Source: Chloroflexota bacterium | GTDB taxonomy: Bacteria; Chloroflexota; Anaerolineae; Aggregatilineales; Phototrophicaceae | Length of the DNA stretch: 64,000 nt | Assembly (NCBI GenBank): GCA_013388745.1 | Contig: JACAER010000043.1 | Span: 70,165-134,164 of the forward strand | Direction of reading: 5' to 3' | Shown: one piece after another, positions 34,593 to 43,023 of the stretch | Position numbering within the stretch: position 1 is the stretch's first letter | Layout: each line of letters begins with the position of its first letter | Position numbers and translations under genes: made by a program | Notes under the pieces: generated by a model | Databases searched by the model: none | What the model saw: the letters and a program-made list of their open reading frames with translations, nothing else | What the model was told of the DNA's origin: nothing

Positions 34593-36095
34593 ATGAGCCG
34601 ACATGTGCGTTGGTTTGTTTTTATTTTGCTTCTCACGGTTTTTTCCGTGTGGGTCAGCTTGCCGGATACGCGCGGTGTGCAGCTCGATTTAAACGGCGAT
34701 GGCCTACCGGACATCAATTTCACGGTAGCGCAAAGCCTGGGACTCGATCTGGTGGGCGGGCTGCGCGTGCTGCTGCAAGCAGAACTGCCAGCGGGCAGCT
34801 ATACAGTGGAAGATTTGCGTGAGACGGCCAACAACGTCAACCGCCGTGTGAACGCGCTCGGTTTGAGCGAAGCGACGGTGCAGGTGCAGGGCGCCAGCCG
34901 CATCCTGATCGAACTGCCGGGCGTAACCGACCCGGAACAGGCGGTGGCAACGATTCAGCAGACGGCGCTGCTGGAATTTGTCGATTTCGGCGGTGTGCCG
35001 AATGCGCAAAGCCTGGTGGGGCAGCGCATCTTGACGACCGAGCAGCTCCTGGTGCAGCAGCAGCGTGAGGCCGCCGCTGCCGAAGCGCCCGCACAGCCGA
35101 CGGCGGAAAGCACGCCGCTGCCGACAACGGAGACGACGGCAGAAGCCACGCCAGCGGATACAGCCGCGCCTACGCCGGCGGCCACCGAAACGCCGCGCTT
35201 GCCGAATCCCGCTACAGGACAGCCGTTCACGACGGTGATGACCGGCGCGGGCTTGCAGGCGGCGGCGGCGCAGTATGACACGCAAACCGGCTGGCACATT
35301 CAGTTTGAATTGACGGCGGAAGGCGGCGCGGTGTTCGGGCCGTTCACGGCCTCACGCATCGGACAGCCGATGGCGATTGTGCTGGATGGTATTGTGCTGT
35401 CTGCACCGACCATCCGCGCGCAGTTGGATACCGGGGGGATTATCACAGGCAACTTCACTGAAGAAGAAGCCCGCACCCTTGCGCTGCAACTGCGCTCCGG
35501 CGCGCTGCCCATCCCGCTGCGTGTCGAAAGCGCAGAAACGGTAGGCGCGACGCTGGGTCAAGAGGCCGTGCGCCTGAGCATCCGCGCGGGTATCATCGGC
35601 ATTTTCGTGGTGCTGTGCTTTATGCTCATCTACTATCGCGTGCCGGGTACAGCGGCGGCGCTGGCGCTGCTGGTATTTGTCGCACTGAACTACGCGCTGT
35701 ACAAGATTATTCCCATCACATTGACACTGCCGGCCATCACCGGCTTCCTCATATCGATCGGCACAGCGGTAGACGGCAATATCCTGATTTTTGAGCGCGT
35801 GAAAGAGGAACTGCGCAACGGGCGCGACTTGGACGGGGCGCTGCAACTAGGTTTTGACCGTGCGTGGGCGTCGATCCGCGATTCGAATCTTTCGACAATC
35901 ATCATTTCGTCCGTGCTGTTTTTGTTCGGGCAAACGCCCGGCGCCAGCATCGTCAGCGGTTTCGCGGTGACGTTGATTTTGGGGCTGCTGCTCAACCTGT
36001 TCACGGCTATCGTGGTAACGCGCACGTTTCTGTATCTGTTGGTCGGCCTGACACGCTCGTCACTGCAACAAAATCACTGGCTGATGGGTGTATAG
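34593..36095 (+). CDS. secD: Protein translocase subunit SecD, with Thr/Pro insertion
   Basis: 500 residues from ATG 34593. N-terminal helix, exported P1-type domain (GLDLVGGLRVLLQAELP, ANNVNRRVNALGLSEATVQV, LQLRSGALPIPLRV) and a block of membrane helices from about residue 330 (RAGIIGIFVVLCFMLIYYRV; GTAVDGNILIFERVKEELR). SecD/SecF use the proton or sodium gradient to pull proteins across the membrane. An insert rich in Thr, Pro and Ala (about residues 153-208; bases 35050-35217) splits the exported domain, using the same linker type as the secreted proteins here. Confidence 0.95.
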   Translation: MSRHVRWFVFILLLTVFSVWVSLPDTRGVQLDLNGDGLPDINFTVAQSLGLDLVGGLRVLLQAELPAGSYTVEDLRETANNVNRRVNALGLSEATVQVQGASRILIELPGVTDPEQAVATIQQTALLEFVDFGGVPNAQSLVGQRILTTEQLLVQQQREAAAAEAPAQPTAESTPLPTTETTAEATPADTAAPTPAATETPRLPNPATGQPFTTVMTGAGLQAAAAQYDTQTGWHIQFELTAEGGAVFGPFTASRIGQPMAIVLDGIVLSAPTIRAQLDTGGIITGNFTEEEARTLALQLRSGALPIPLRVESAETVGATLGQEAVRLSIRAGIIGIFVVLCFMLIYYRVPGTAAALALLVFVALNYALYKIIPITLTLPAITGFLISIGTAVDGNILIFERVKEELRNGRDLDGALQLGFDRAWASIRDSNLSTIIISSVLFLFGQTPGASIVSGFAVTLILGLLLNLFTAIVVTRTFLYLLVGLTRSSLQQNHWLMGV

Positions 36096-36116
36096 GCATA
36101 AGGAGCAACGAACCCC

Positions 36117-37082
36117 ATGTTTAGTCTGATCCAGAAGCGGCGCTACTTTTTCCTGCTGTCGGCTTTCGTCATCGTGCCCGGTCTGCTGCTGATGATCTAT
36201 TCGACTATCACGACGGGCGCACCTTTTCGCCTGAGCATCGACTTTGTGGGCGGCAGCATTTACGAACTGAAATTCACCACGCCAGACGCGACAGAATCCG
36301 GCCTGCGTGACGTGTTTGCACGCTTCGGCGACGAAAATGTCACCGTGCAGGCATTGGGCGCGCCGGAAGAATATCGCTGGTCGGTGCGTGCGTCCTTCCG
36401 CGAAAGTACCGCCGAAACCGATTCGATTATCGAGGCGCTCAACAGCCTGGCGCCGATTGACCGCAGCAGACTGCGTATTGAGCGCGTGTCGCCCACCGTT
36501 GGCGGTGAGGTGGCGACGGCGGCGTTTCTGGCGGTGATTGTTGCCACTGTGGTGGTCACTGGATTCATTGTTATTGCCTTTCGCCAGGTGCCCAATGCCT
36601 TCCGCTACGGCGTCTGCGCGATTCTGGCGATGCTTCACGATGTGCTGGTGATCGCTTCGGCGGTGTCGCTGTTAGGCTTTTTGTTTGGCTGGGAAGTGGA
36701 CGCGCTGTTCCTGACAGCCATTCTGACGACAGTGGGCTTTTCTGTGCAGGATACAATCGTGTTGTTTGACCGCATCCGCGAGAATATTCCCCTGCACCTG
36801 GGCGAACCATATGACGCAATCGTCAACCGCAGCATTCTGGAAACCATTCATCGCTCGCTGGCGACGCAGTTGAACGCCTTTTTCATCATGGCGGCCATTT
36901 TGCTGTTCGGCGGCGAATCGATCAAGCAGTTTATCGCGCTGTTGTTTATCGGCCTGCTGACAGGCACATATTCGTCGATCTTTACCGCCGTGCCGCTGCT
37001 GGTGGCGTGGGAAAAAGGCGAAATCCCGTTCATTAACCGCTTCCGACCGACCAGCGCCGATCTTAGTGAAGCCGGGGCATAA
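36117..37082 (+). CDS. secF: Protein translocase subunit SecF
   Basis: 321 residues, typical for SecF. The first helix (FFLLSAFVIVPGLLLMIYS), the exported loop (LSIDFVGGSIYELKF, the FxGG motif), and five further membrane helices are visible, with the conserved segment TVGFSVQDTIVLFDRIREN. The partner of SecD, made from the same transcript (21-base gap). Its stop TAA shares one base with the start of the dehydrogenase gene (TAATG). Confidence 0.95.
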   Translation: MFSLIQKRRYFFLLSAFVIVPGLLLMIYSTITTGAPFRLSIDFVGGSIYELKFTTPDATESGLRDVFARFGDENVTVQALGAPEEYRWSVRASFRESTAETDSIIEALNSLAPIDRSRLRIERVSPTVGGEVATAAFLAVIVATVVVTGFIVIAFRQVPNAFRYGVCAILAMLHDVLVIASAVSLLGFLFGWEVDALFLTAILTTVGFSVQDTIVLFDRIRENIPLHLGEPYDAIVNRSILETIHRSLATQLNAFFIMAAILLFGGESIKQFIALLFIGLLTGTYSSIFTAVPLLVAWEKGEIPFINRFRPTSADLSEAGA

Positions 37083-38029
37083 TGCGCGCCCTGCTTTTCG
37101 ACGGAATTTTGCGCGTTGAGCACAACGCCCCGATGCCAGAGCCATTGGCCGACCAAGCGCTGCTGAAAATCCGGCGGGCGGGCATCTGCAACACTGATCT
37201 GGAAATTGTGCGCGGCTACGCCAATTATACGGGTATCCTCGGTCACGAATTTGTGGCCGAGGTGGCCGCCGGGCCAGAAGCGCTGGTGGGGCGGCGCGTC
37301 GTCGGCGAAATCAATGTCAGTGATGGCACGTGCGATATGTGCCGGCGTGGCATCCCCAGCCAATGCCGCCAGCGCCGTGCTGTCGGCATTCATGGGTATC
37401 CGGGGGCGTTCGCCGAGTATCTGGCGCTGCCTGTGCGCAATTTGCATCTTGTGCCCGATAATGTCAGCGACGATCAGGCCGTCTTTGTCGAACCTTTGGC
37501 CGCCGCGCTCAATATTCTGGAGATGCTGGCCATCAGTCCGCGCGAACGTGTGCTGGTGCTGGGTGTCGGCAAGCTCGGTTTTTTGGCGGCGCAGGTCCTG
37601 CGCTTGAGCGGCGCGGATGTAGTGGGCGTGGTACGGCGCGACACGCAGGCGCGGCTTCTGGCGCAGTGGGGCATTTCTGCCCGCTATATCGAGGAACTCC
37701 CAAAACAGCAGGCGCAGGTGGTCGTGGACTGCACCGGGCTGGCGGAAGGATTCGCCGATGCGCTGACATTGGTCGAGCCGCGTGGAACTATCGTACTCAA
37801 GAGCACGTATCAAGGTTTGCCGCAGGTCGATTTATCGCGCGTAGCTGTGAATGAGATTCGCGTGATCGGCAGCCGCTGCGGGCCGTTTCCTGCTGCGCTG
37901 CGCCTGCTGGCAGGGGGGTTAGTAGACGTTGAAACGTTGATCGAGCGGCGTTATGGTCTGGATGACGCGCTGCAAGCCATTGAGTACGCCGGTCAAAAAG
38001 GCGTACTCAAAGTGCTGTTAGAGATTTAA
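37082..38029 (+). CDS. Zinc-type medium-chain alcohol/sorbitol dehydrogenase-like protein
   Basis: 315 residues, somewhat shorter than the usual 340-350. GroES-like domain with catalytic-zinc motifs (GICNTDLEI with Cys, GHEFVAEV with His-Glu, FVEPLAAAL) and Rossmann domain (VLVLGVGKLGFLAAQVLRL). The structural zinc loop reads DGTCDMCRRGIPSQC: three Cys remain, and the first of the normal four is Asp. Members oxidise alcohols, polyols or threonine with NAD(P). It overlaps secF by one base, suggesting read-through transcription, though the role is unrelated. A perfect 10-base inverted repeat lies in its last codons, and its stop overlaps that of the convergent kinase. Confidence 0.88.
   Translation: MRALLFDGILRVEHNAPMPEPLADQALLKIRRAGICNTDLEIVRGYANYTGILGHEFVAEVAAGPEALVGRRVVGEINVSDGTCDMCRRGIPSQCRQRRAVGIHGYPGAFAEYLALPVRNLHLVPDNVSDDQAVFVEPLAAALNILEMLAISPRERVLVLGVGKLGFLAAQVLRLSGADVVGVVRRDTQARLLAQWGISARYIEELPKQQAQVVVDCTGLAEGFADALTLVEPRGTIVLKSTYQGLPQVDLSRVAVNEIRVIGSRCGPFPAALRLLAGGLVDVETLIERRYGLDDALQAIEYAGQKGVLKVLLEI
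37981..38009. repeat. Perfect inverted repeat within the end of the dehydrogenase gene
   Basis: TGAGTACGCC (37981-37990) and GGCGTACTCA (38000-38009) are exact reverse complements around a 9-base loop. It lies inside codons, 18 bases before the stop, where two convergent genes overlap by their stops. It may stop transcription from either side, though no strong T-tract follows. Confidence 0.7.
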
Positions 38030-39249
38030 CCTTCCAGCGGCAGGGTTAAAAAGAAGGTCGTGCCGCTGCCGACTTCGCTTTCCAGCCAGATTTCGCCGCC
38101 GTGCGCCTCGCTGATGTGTTTGGCGATCGCCAAGCCCAGCCCCGTGCCCTGTGTGAAGCCCGCGGTATCGGCCACTCGGAAAAACTTCTGGAACATGTGC
38201 TTCTGGTTCTCTTTGGAGATACCGTAACCGGTATCGCGCACGGCGATACGCGCCATGCGCACACCGTTTTTGTTGGTTTCGGCGCTCGTCGTCACAAAAA
38301 TCTGGCCGTTTTCCTTGTTATACTTAATGGCGTTGGTCAGCAGATTCAGCAGCACCTGCTTCACTTTGCCACGATCGCCGTGAATAACATAATCATCGCC
38401 TTCGACCAGGGGTTTGATGCCTTTTTCATTGGCCTGCGGCAGCACCACCTCGATGCTTTCATTAAGTAATTTGAGCAGTTCGAAGGGTTTGACTTCCAGT
38501 TTGGCGCGCCCGGATTCCAAGCGCGCCAGATCGAGAAATTCGCTGGTCATACGAATCAGGCGCTCGGTTTCGCCCTGCATGGTCGAGATAATGTCGCTGC
38601 GGCGTTCATCGGGCAAATTGGGACGCTGCAAAAGCGTGGTGCTGGCCTTGAGCGCGGCCAGCGGCGTGCGCAGTTCATGCACCATTTCGGCGATAAAGTC
38701 GCTTTGCTGGAACAAACGCGCGTTTTCGATGGCGATCGCGGCCTGGCTGGCGAGCGTCGTCAGCGTGGCAAAATCGTCGTCGGTGAACAACTGGTTGTTG
38801 TTCTTGTTCATCGCCTCCAGCACGCCGATCACTTTGTTGTGCGTTTTCATCGGCACGCCGATCAGATTTTGCGTCTGGAATTCGATGGTTTCATCGACCT
38901 TGCCGAACCAATTGGGTTCCTGGCGCACATCGTTGATCACGCGCGGCTCGCCATGCGTCACAATCCAACCGGCGATGCTGCCCTCCAACGGCACGATAAT
39001 GTCTTCCATCTCGTTGGGGTTCATGTTAGAGGCGATCTCGAAGCGTAGTTCGCCAGTCGCCGGGTCAATCAGCATGATCGAGGCGGCTTCGGTTTGCGTC
39101 AATTCGGTGGCTGCCGAAATGATCTTGCGCAGCAGCGATTTTAAGTCCAGCGTGGAATTAAGCTGCTGGCTAATCTCGATGATGCGCTGATAATGGGCGC
39201 GAATATCATCGACCGGTATCCGCAGTTGATCGTTTACTTCCTGGGTCAT
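38026..39249 (-). CDS. GAF-domain sensor histidine kinase
   Basis: 407 residues from ATG 39249; the open frame extends upstream but overlaps the sirtuin gene without homology, and the chosen start overlaps it by 44 bases. After a short helical N-terminus (AHYQRIIEISQQLNSTLDL, a frequent lead into GAF) lies a GAF domain (about 40-180; ASIMLIDPATGELRF, IGVPMKTHNKVIGVLEAMNK). HisKA follows (MVHELRTPLAAL, phospho-accepting His) and HATPase_c (NLLTNAIKYNKENGQI, DTGYGIS, GTGLGLAI). No membrane helix: a cytoplasmic sensor. Last gene of the minus-strand signalling operon. Confidence 0.92.
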   Translation of the reverse strand: MTQEVNDQLRIPVDDIRAHYQRIIEISQQLNSTLDLKSLLRKIISAATELTQTEAASIMLIDPATGELRFEIASNMNPNEMEDIIVPLEGSIAGWIVTHGEPRVINDVRQEPNWFGKVDETIEFQTQNLIGVPMKTHNKVIGVLEAMNKNNNQLFTDDDFATLTTLASQAAIAIENARLFQQSDFIAEMVHELRTPLAALKASTTLLQRPNLPDERRSDIISTMQGETERLIRMTSEFLDLARLESGRAKLEVKPFELLKLLNESIEVVLPQANEKGIKPLVEGDDYVIHGDRGKVKQVLLNLLTNAIKYNKENGQIFVTTSAETNKNGVRMARIAVRDTGYGISKENQKHMFQKFFRVADTAGFTQGTGLGLAIAKHISEAHGGEIWLESEVGSGTTFFLTLPLEG

Positions 39250-40018
39250 ACGATAAGCTTTCCCACTGTGATACGATAGCCGGAAGAATTTCCGCACAAT
39301 CCGCCCGAAAGACCAGCGCGGCCTGGCGATCAATGGGCGTTTCTTGCAAGTTAATGATAATCAGTTTTGCGTTGTTGCGCAGGGCCAAAACGGGCAAATC
39401 GCTGGCGGGCGCGACTTCCAGCGAAGAACCGATCACCACCATAAGATCACAGGCCCGCGCCGACGCCTGCGCCGCGTACAAGGCGCGCACAGGAAGTTGT
39501 TCCCCGAACAAAATCACATTGGGTTTCAAAACCCCGCTGCATTTTTCGCAGCGTGGGAGCTGCCCATCTTCGATGAAACGTGCGATCAGCGGCTCAGCCT
39601 GATACACAGTAAAACACTGCGTGCAGGTCGCTTCGCGCAGGTGGCCATGCAGTTCGATCACCCGTTTGCTGCCGGCCAGCGTATGCAGCATATCAATGTT
39701 CTGTGTAATCACCGCTTCGACCTGTCCACGCCCTTCCAACCGCGCCAGCGCTTCATGCGCGGGATTAGGCGCCGCGCTCGTAATCAGACGCGCCAGCGGG
39801 CGAATCCAGTCGAAGAACGCCTGCGGATTCTGGCGAAACCCAAAAATGCTGGCGACCGCCAGCGGATCGGCGCTTTTCCAGAGGCCAGAATTGGGACTGC
39901 GAAAATCAGGAATGCCGGACGGTGTACTGATGCCCGCGCCTGTAAAGACGACAATACGTTGGGCCTGCTGAAGCAGCACCGCTGCCTGTTCGACACTGTC
40001 GCTGGAAACTTCGCCCAT
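39206..40018 (-). CDS. Sir2-family NAD-dependent protein deacylase (sirtuin)
   Basis: 270 residues. All sirtuin hallmarks are present: GAGISTPSGIPDFR (27-40), TQNID (105-109), catalytic His124 in ELHGHL, zinc ligands Cys132, Cys135, Cys157 and Cys160, and GSSLEVAPAS. It removes acyl groups from lysines with NAD. The gene is placed six bases after the receiver/ATPase gene and overlaps the start of the histidine kinase, so its product is co-made with signalling proteins, an unusual setting. Confidence 0.95.
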   Translation of the reverse strand: MGEVSSDSVEQAAVLLQQAQRIVVFTGAGISTPSGIPDFRSPNSGLWKSADPLAVASIFGFRQNPQAFFDWIRPLARLITSAAPNPAHEALARLEGRGQVEAVITQNIDMLHTLAGSKRVIELHGHLREATCTQCFTVYQAEPLIARFIEDGQLPRCEKCSGVLKPNVILFGEQLPVRALYAAQASARACDLMVVIGSSLEVAPASDLPVLALRNNAKLIIINLQETPIDRQAALVFRADCAEILPAIVSQWESLSYDPGSKRSTADTGR

Positions 40019-40024
40019 GTGGTA

Positions 40025-41191
40025 CTAGGCCAACATTTCGCTTCCGCCTGCGCCTTGCGGCGCAGCCACCAAATCCGCCAGTTTCATGATCTGATTGGTG
40101 ACAATGGCGTTCGGCTGCATCAAAATAATGGGCTTGCCGGCCTCCGCCGCCTGGAAGGCCAGTTCGGGCGCAGCAGAAATAATGGCGCGGATCTCCTGTC
40201 CCAGCAGTTGTTCGACTTCCTGCCAGGGAGTTTGCGTGCTGGATTGCGCGCGATTCACGATGACGACATTGGTGCGGCCCGGCGCGTTGGCGTCCAATTC
40301 GCGAATCAGTTCGCGCGCCACCGCCAACGTGACGCCATTGGGGTCAATCACCACCAGCAGCTTGTCCATTTCGCGCTGCACGCGGGCAACGATCGGGTTA
40401 AAGCCGCTGCCCAGATCGAACACGACCGGACGCCCTAGTGTGCGCAGTCCGTTAATTACGGCGCTGAGCGCATCGGGCGAGAAGTTCATCATGGCATCGC
40501 GCGGGCGCGACGACGACAGCAGGGCGCGGAAGCCCGCCACATGCGCTACCAATTCCGTTTCGAGCAACTGCGGGCGGATTTCGGCGGTGGGTTTGCTCAG
40601 CACATTGGTCATACCGGTCGAGCGCCCCATGCCCATGTACAGCCCCAGCGTGCCCATCCCCAGACGGAAATCGGCCACGATCGGATTTTCTTTGCCGCTC
40701 TGGGCGATCGCGGTGGTCAGATTCAGCGCGATGGTCGTGGTGCCTACGCCGCCTTTGGCGCCCAGCACACCGATGGCCATGCCGCGACTGCTGGTGGGCG
40801 CTTCGACGCGGCGGGTGTTGGCACTGCGCGCCAGCACGGCTTTCACGCGCGAGGCCAATTCTGAAGGATGTGTCGGTTTTGTCAGATAATCGTCGGCTCC
40901 GGCTTCAAAGCCGATGACTTTATCGTCGATCAGCGTTTTAGCCGTGAACATGATAATCGGAATGTTCTTGGTTTCGGGGTTGGCGCGCAGCCGCTTGCAG
41001 ACTTCATACCCGTTGATGTCGGGCATCATCACGTCCAGAATAATCAGATCGGGGTGCTCGGCCAGCGCTTTGGGCAGCGCCTGGTTGCCGGCATTGGCAG
41101 CGGCTACTTCATAGCCCTGCCGCTGCAACATCAAACCGATCAGCTTCAAACTGTCGATGTCGTCATCAACGATCAGTATTTTTTCGGGCAT
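40025..41191 (-). CDS. Receiver domain fused to ParA/CpaE-like ATPase
   Basis: 388 residues from ATG 41191. A CheY-like receiver at 1-122 (acidic pocket VDDD, phospho-acceptor Asp53 in LDVMMPD, Lys105) is joined to a MinD/ParA-type ATPase starting near 138, with deviant Walker A GAKGGVGTTT (144-153) and later VVFDLGSGFNPIVARVQ and LLVVIDPNGVTLAV. CpaE/TadZ proteins of this design place pilus machinery at a cell site; here no tad or cpa genes are near. The first gene of an operon with sirtuin and histidine kinase, which may phosphorylate it. Confidence 0.9.
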   Translation of the reverse strand: MPEKILIVDDDIDSLKLIGLMLQRQGYEVAAANAGNQALPKALAEHPDLIILDVMMPDINGYEVCKRLRANPETKNIPIIMFTAKTLIDDKVIGFEAGADDYLTKPTHPSELASRVKAVLARSANTRRVEAPTSSRGMAIGVLGAKGGVGTTTIALNLTTAIAQSGKENPIVADFRLGMGTLGLYMGMGRSTGMTNVLSKPTAEIRPQLLETELVAHVAGFRALLSSSRPRDAMMNFSPDALSAVINGLRTLGRPVVFDLGSGFNPIVARVQREMDKLLVVIDPNGVTLAVARELIRELDANAPGRTNVVIVNRAQSSTQTPWQEVEQLLGQEIRAIISAAPELAFQAAEAGKPIILMQPNAIVTNQIMKLADLVAAPQGAGGSEMLA

Positions 41192-41297
41192 AGAACCGCG
41201 CAAACTCCTCAGGAAACATTGGCAACAGTCTATCATGAAAGCATAGGGCGTGCAAGCTTCGTAACACTCGTTGGATTTCGACAAATCTAACCTTAAC

Positions 41298-41326
41298 TTG
41301 CTGTAAGGGGTGATGCCGATTATAAT
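41298..41326 (+). promoter_or_regulatory. Sigma-70 type promoter for the divergent histidine kinase
   Basis: TTGCTG (41298-41303), 17 bases, TATAAT (41321-41326, consensus). It lies in the 171-base gap between the divergent receiver/ATPase and kinase genes and would start transcription about 30 bases before ATG 41363. Confidence 0.6.
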
Positions 41327-41362
41327 CCCTAAAGTTTCGAACGTTCTCATGTGAGGCCAGTA

Positions 41363-42871
41363 ATGATGCAGGTAGATACCGAGCGTGGGCAGGGAACGAC
41401 GGTCGTTTTCCGTGATGTACTCCGCCTGATAGCCGAGACTCCTGAGCCGGAGGCGTGCATACGTGCGCTGCTAGAGAGTGCGCAGCGGGTGACAGCCGCG
41501 GCTGGCACCCATTTTGTGCTTTTTGAACAACCCCGCCTGCATGTCAGCACTGGCGCTGTAACCACGCCCGCAGAAAACGCCCTGCGCACGCTGGCCATGG
41601 CGTTGGAAAAAGGACTGCATGTCAACCCCGAATTGCCCGAAAAAACCGGCAGTGGGACGCCCGTCTGGCTAGCGGCCCCGATTCACGTTCACAACCTGCC
41701 GGTCGCCCTCCTCTGGGTGGCCTGCCATGAGATGCCAACCGCCGCCGCGCAAAACGCGCTCGAAGCTTTGATCGACGGCTTGACGATTGTCACGCAGACC
41801 GCGCGCCTCAAAGAGCACGACGATGACACGCGCCACCTCATGGCTTCGCTGCTCAACAGCATCAGCGATCCGCTGCTGGTGCTGGATAACAACAAACACC
41901 TGCTGCTGATGAATCCGGCTGCTGAATTGGTCTTTCAGATGGACAGCGCTGTCGCCAGCAGTAAAACCCTGCGTGAAGTCGTTAATTCCGACGATCTGAC
42001 CGATTTCGCCGAAGGGCGCAAGGACCGTCTGGACGAATGGAGTATCAACGATCAGTATTTTGTGCCACGGGTGCAGGTGGTGCACGACGCGCATGGGCAC
42101 ACCGAAGGCTGGATTCTGGCGCTGCGCGATGTGACGCGCTTCAAAAAGCTTAACCGTAATCAGGTGGAGTTTGTGCGTATTGTGGCGCATGATCTGCGTT
42201 CACCGCTAACGGCGATGCAAGGCTTTGCTTCCATGCTGAGCATGGTCGGCCAACTCAACGAGAAACAGGCGCACTTTGTCGATCGTATCCTATCCGGCAT
42301 CACGCAGATGACGGCGCTGGTCGAAAATATTCAGGACGCCGGGCGCTATGACCCCGAAAACGGCTTCTACGAGATGTCACGCGCGCAGTGTGACCTGATC
42401 GCCATGGTCGATAAACTCGTCAAAGAGCATCTGGTGCCCGCCGAAAAACAAGAACTGTCGATTTCGGTGGTGACGAGCGACAATGTGCCGATCATCTATG
42501 CCGACACGCATATGCTGGAACGCGCGATCATCAATCTGCTGGATAACGCCATCAAATACACACCCAACGGCGCGAAAATCGAGGTCGGTGTGCGGATGGA
42601 CGGCGATCAGATCGTCGTCAGCGTCAAAGACAGCGGCTACGGCATCAGCCCGGAAAACCAGAAGCACCTGTTTGAGCGCCATCACCGCATCCCGCGCCAG
42701 GAACACAAGAAGATCAAAGGCACGGGGCTGGGCCTGTTTATCGTGCGCAGTGTTGCGCGGCGGCATGGCGGGGATGCGTGGGTCGAAAGCGTCGAAGGAC
42801 ACGGCGCGACCTTCAAAATCGGCCTTCCGCTGGAAGGCAACTTGTCGAGCGGCGAAGTCAGTGCCGATTGA
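41363..42871 (+). CDS. GAF/PAS sensor histidine kinase
   Basis: 502 residues from ATG 41363, seven bases after TGAGG; an upstream GTG at 41351 is in frame. N-terminal GAF-like region (about 15-150; RDVLRLIAETPEPEACIRAL), PAS domain (about 160-270; LLNSISDPLLVLDNNKHLLL; GWILALRDVTRFKKL), HisKA (VRIVAHDLRSPLTAMQGF, phospho-accepting His) and HATPase_c (NLLDNAIKYTPNGA, DSGYGISPENQ, GTGLGLFIVR). No membrane helix. Transcribed away from the receiver/ATPase-sirtuin-kinase operon and followed by a terminator. Confidence 0.93.
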   Translation: MMQVDTERGQGTTVVFRDVLRLIAETPEPEACIRALLESAQRVTAAAGTHFVLFEQPRLHVSTGAVTTPAENALRTLAMALEKGLHVNPELPEKTGSGTPVWLAAPIHVHNLPVALLWVACHEMPTAAAQNALEALIDGLTIVTQTARLKEHDDDTRHLMASLLNSISDPLLVLDNNKHLLLMNPAAELVFQMDSAVASSKTLREVVNSDDLTDFAEGRKDRLDEWSINDQYFVPRVQVVHDAHGHTEGWILALRDVTRFKKLNRNQVEFVRIVAHDLRSPLTAMQGFASMLSMVGQLNEKQAHFVDRILSGITQMTALVENIQDAGRYDPENGFYEMSRAQCDLIAMVDKLVKEHLVPAEKQELSISVVTSDNVPIIYADTHMLERAIINLLDNAIKYTPNGAKIEVGVRMDGDQIVVSVKDSGYGISPENQKHLFERHHRIPRQEHKKIKGTGLGLFIVRSVARRHGGDAWVESVEGHGATFKIGLPLEGNLSSGEVSAD

Positions 42872-42915
42872 CGAACCACCCTGCAAAAATGTTCTGATCT
42901 TCGATTAAAATAGAC

Positions 42916-42954
42916 ATTACCCTGTCAACTCTGGACAGGGTAATTTTGATTTTT
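42916..42954 (+). terminator. Intrinsic terminator after the histidine kinase
   Basis: ATTACCCTGTC (42916-42926) pairs with GACAGGGTAAT (42934-42944) around a 7-base loop, followed by TTTGATTTTT. It separates the kinase from mutL. Confidence 0.9.
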
Positions 42955-43023
42955 GAGCAGGTGGCTGTGTGTCGGCGCTTCAGATGTCGCCTTGGCATCA
43001 ATTCGCCGTGTGGGGTCAGACCT

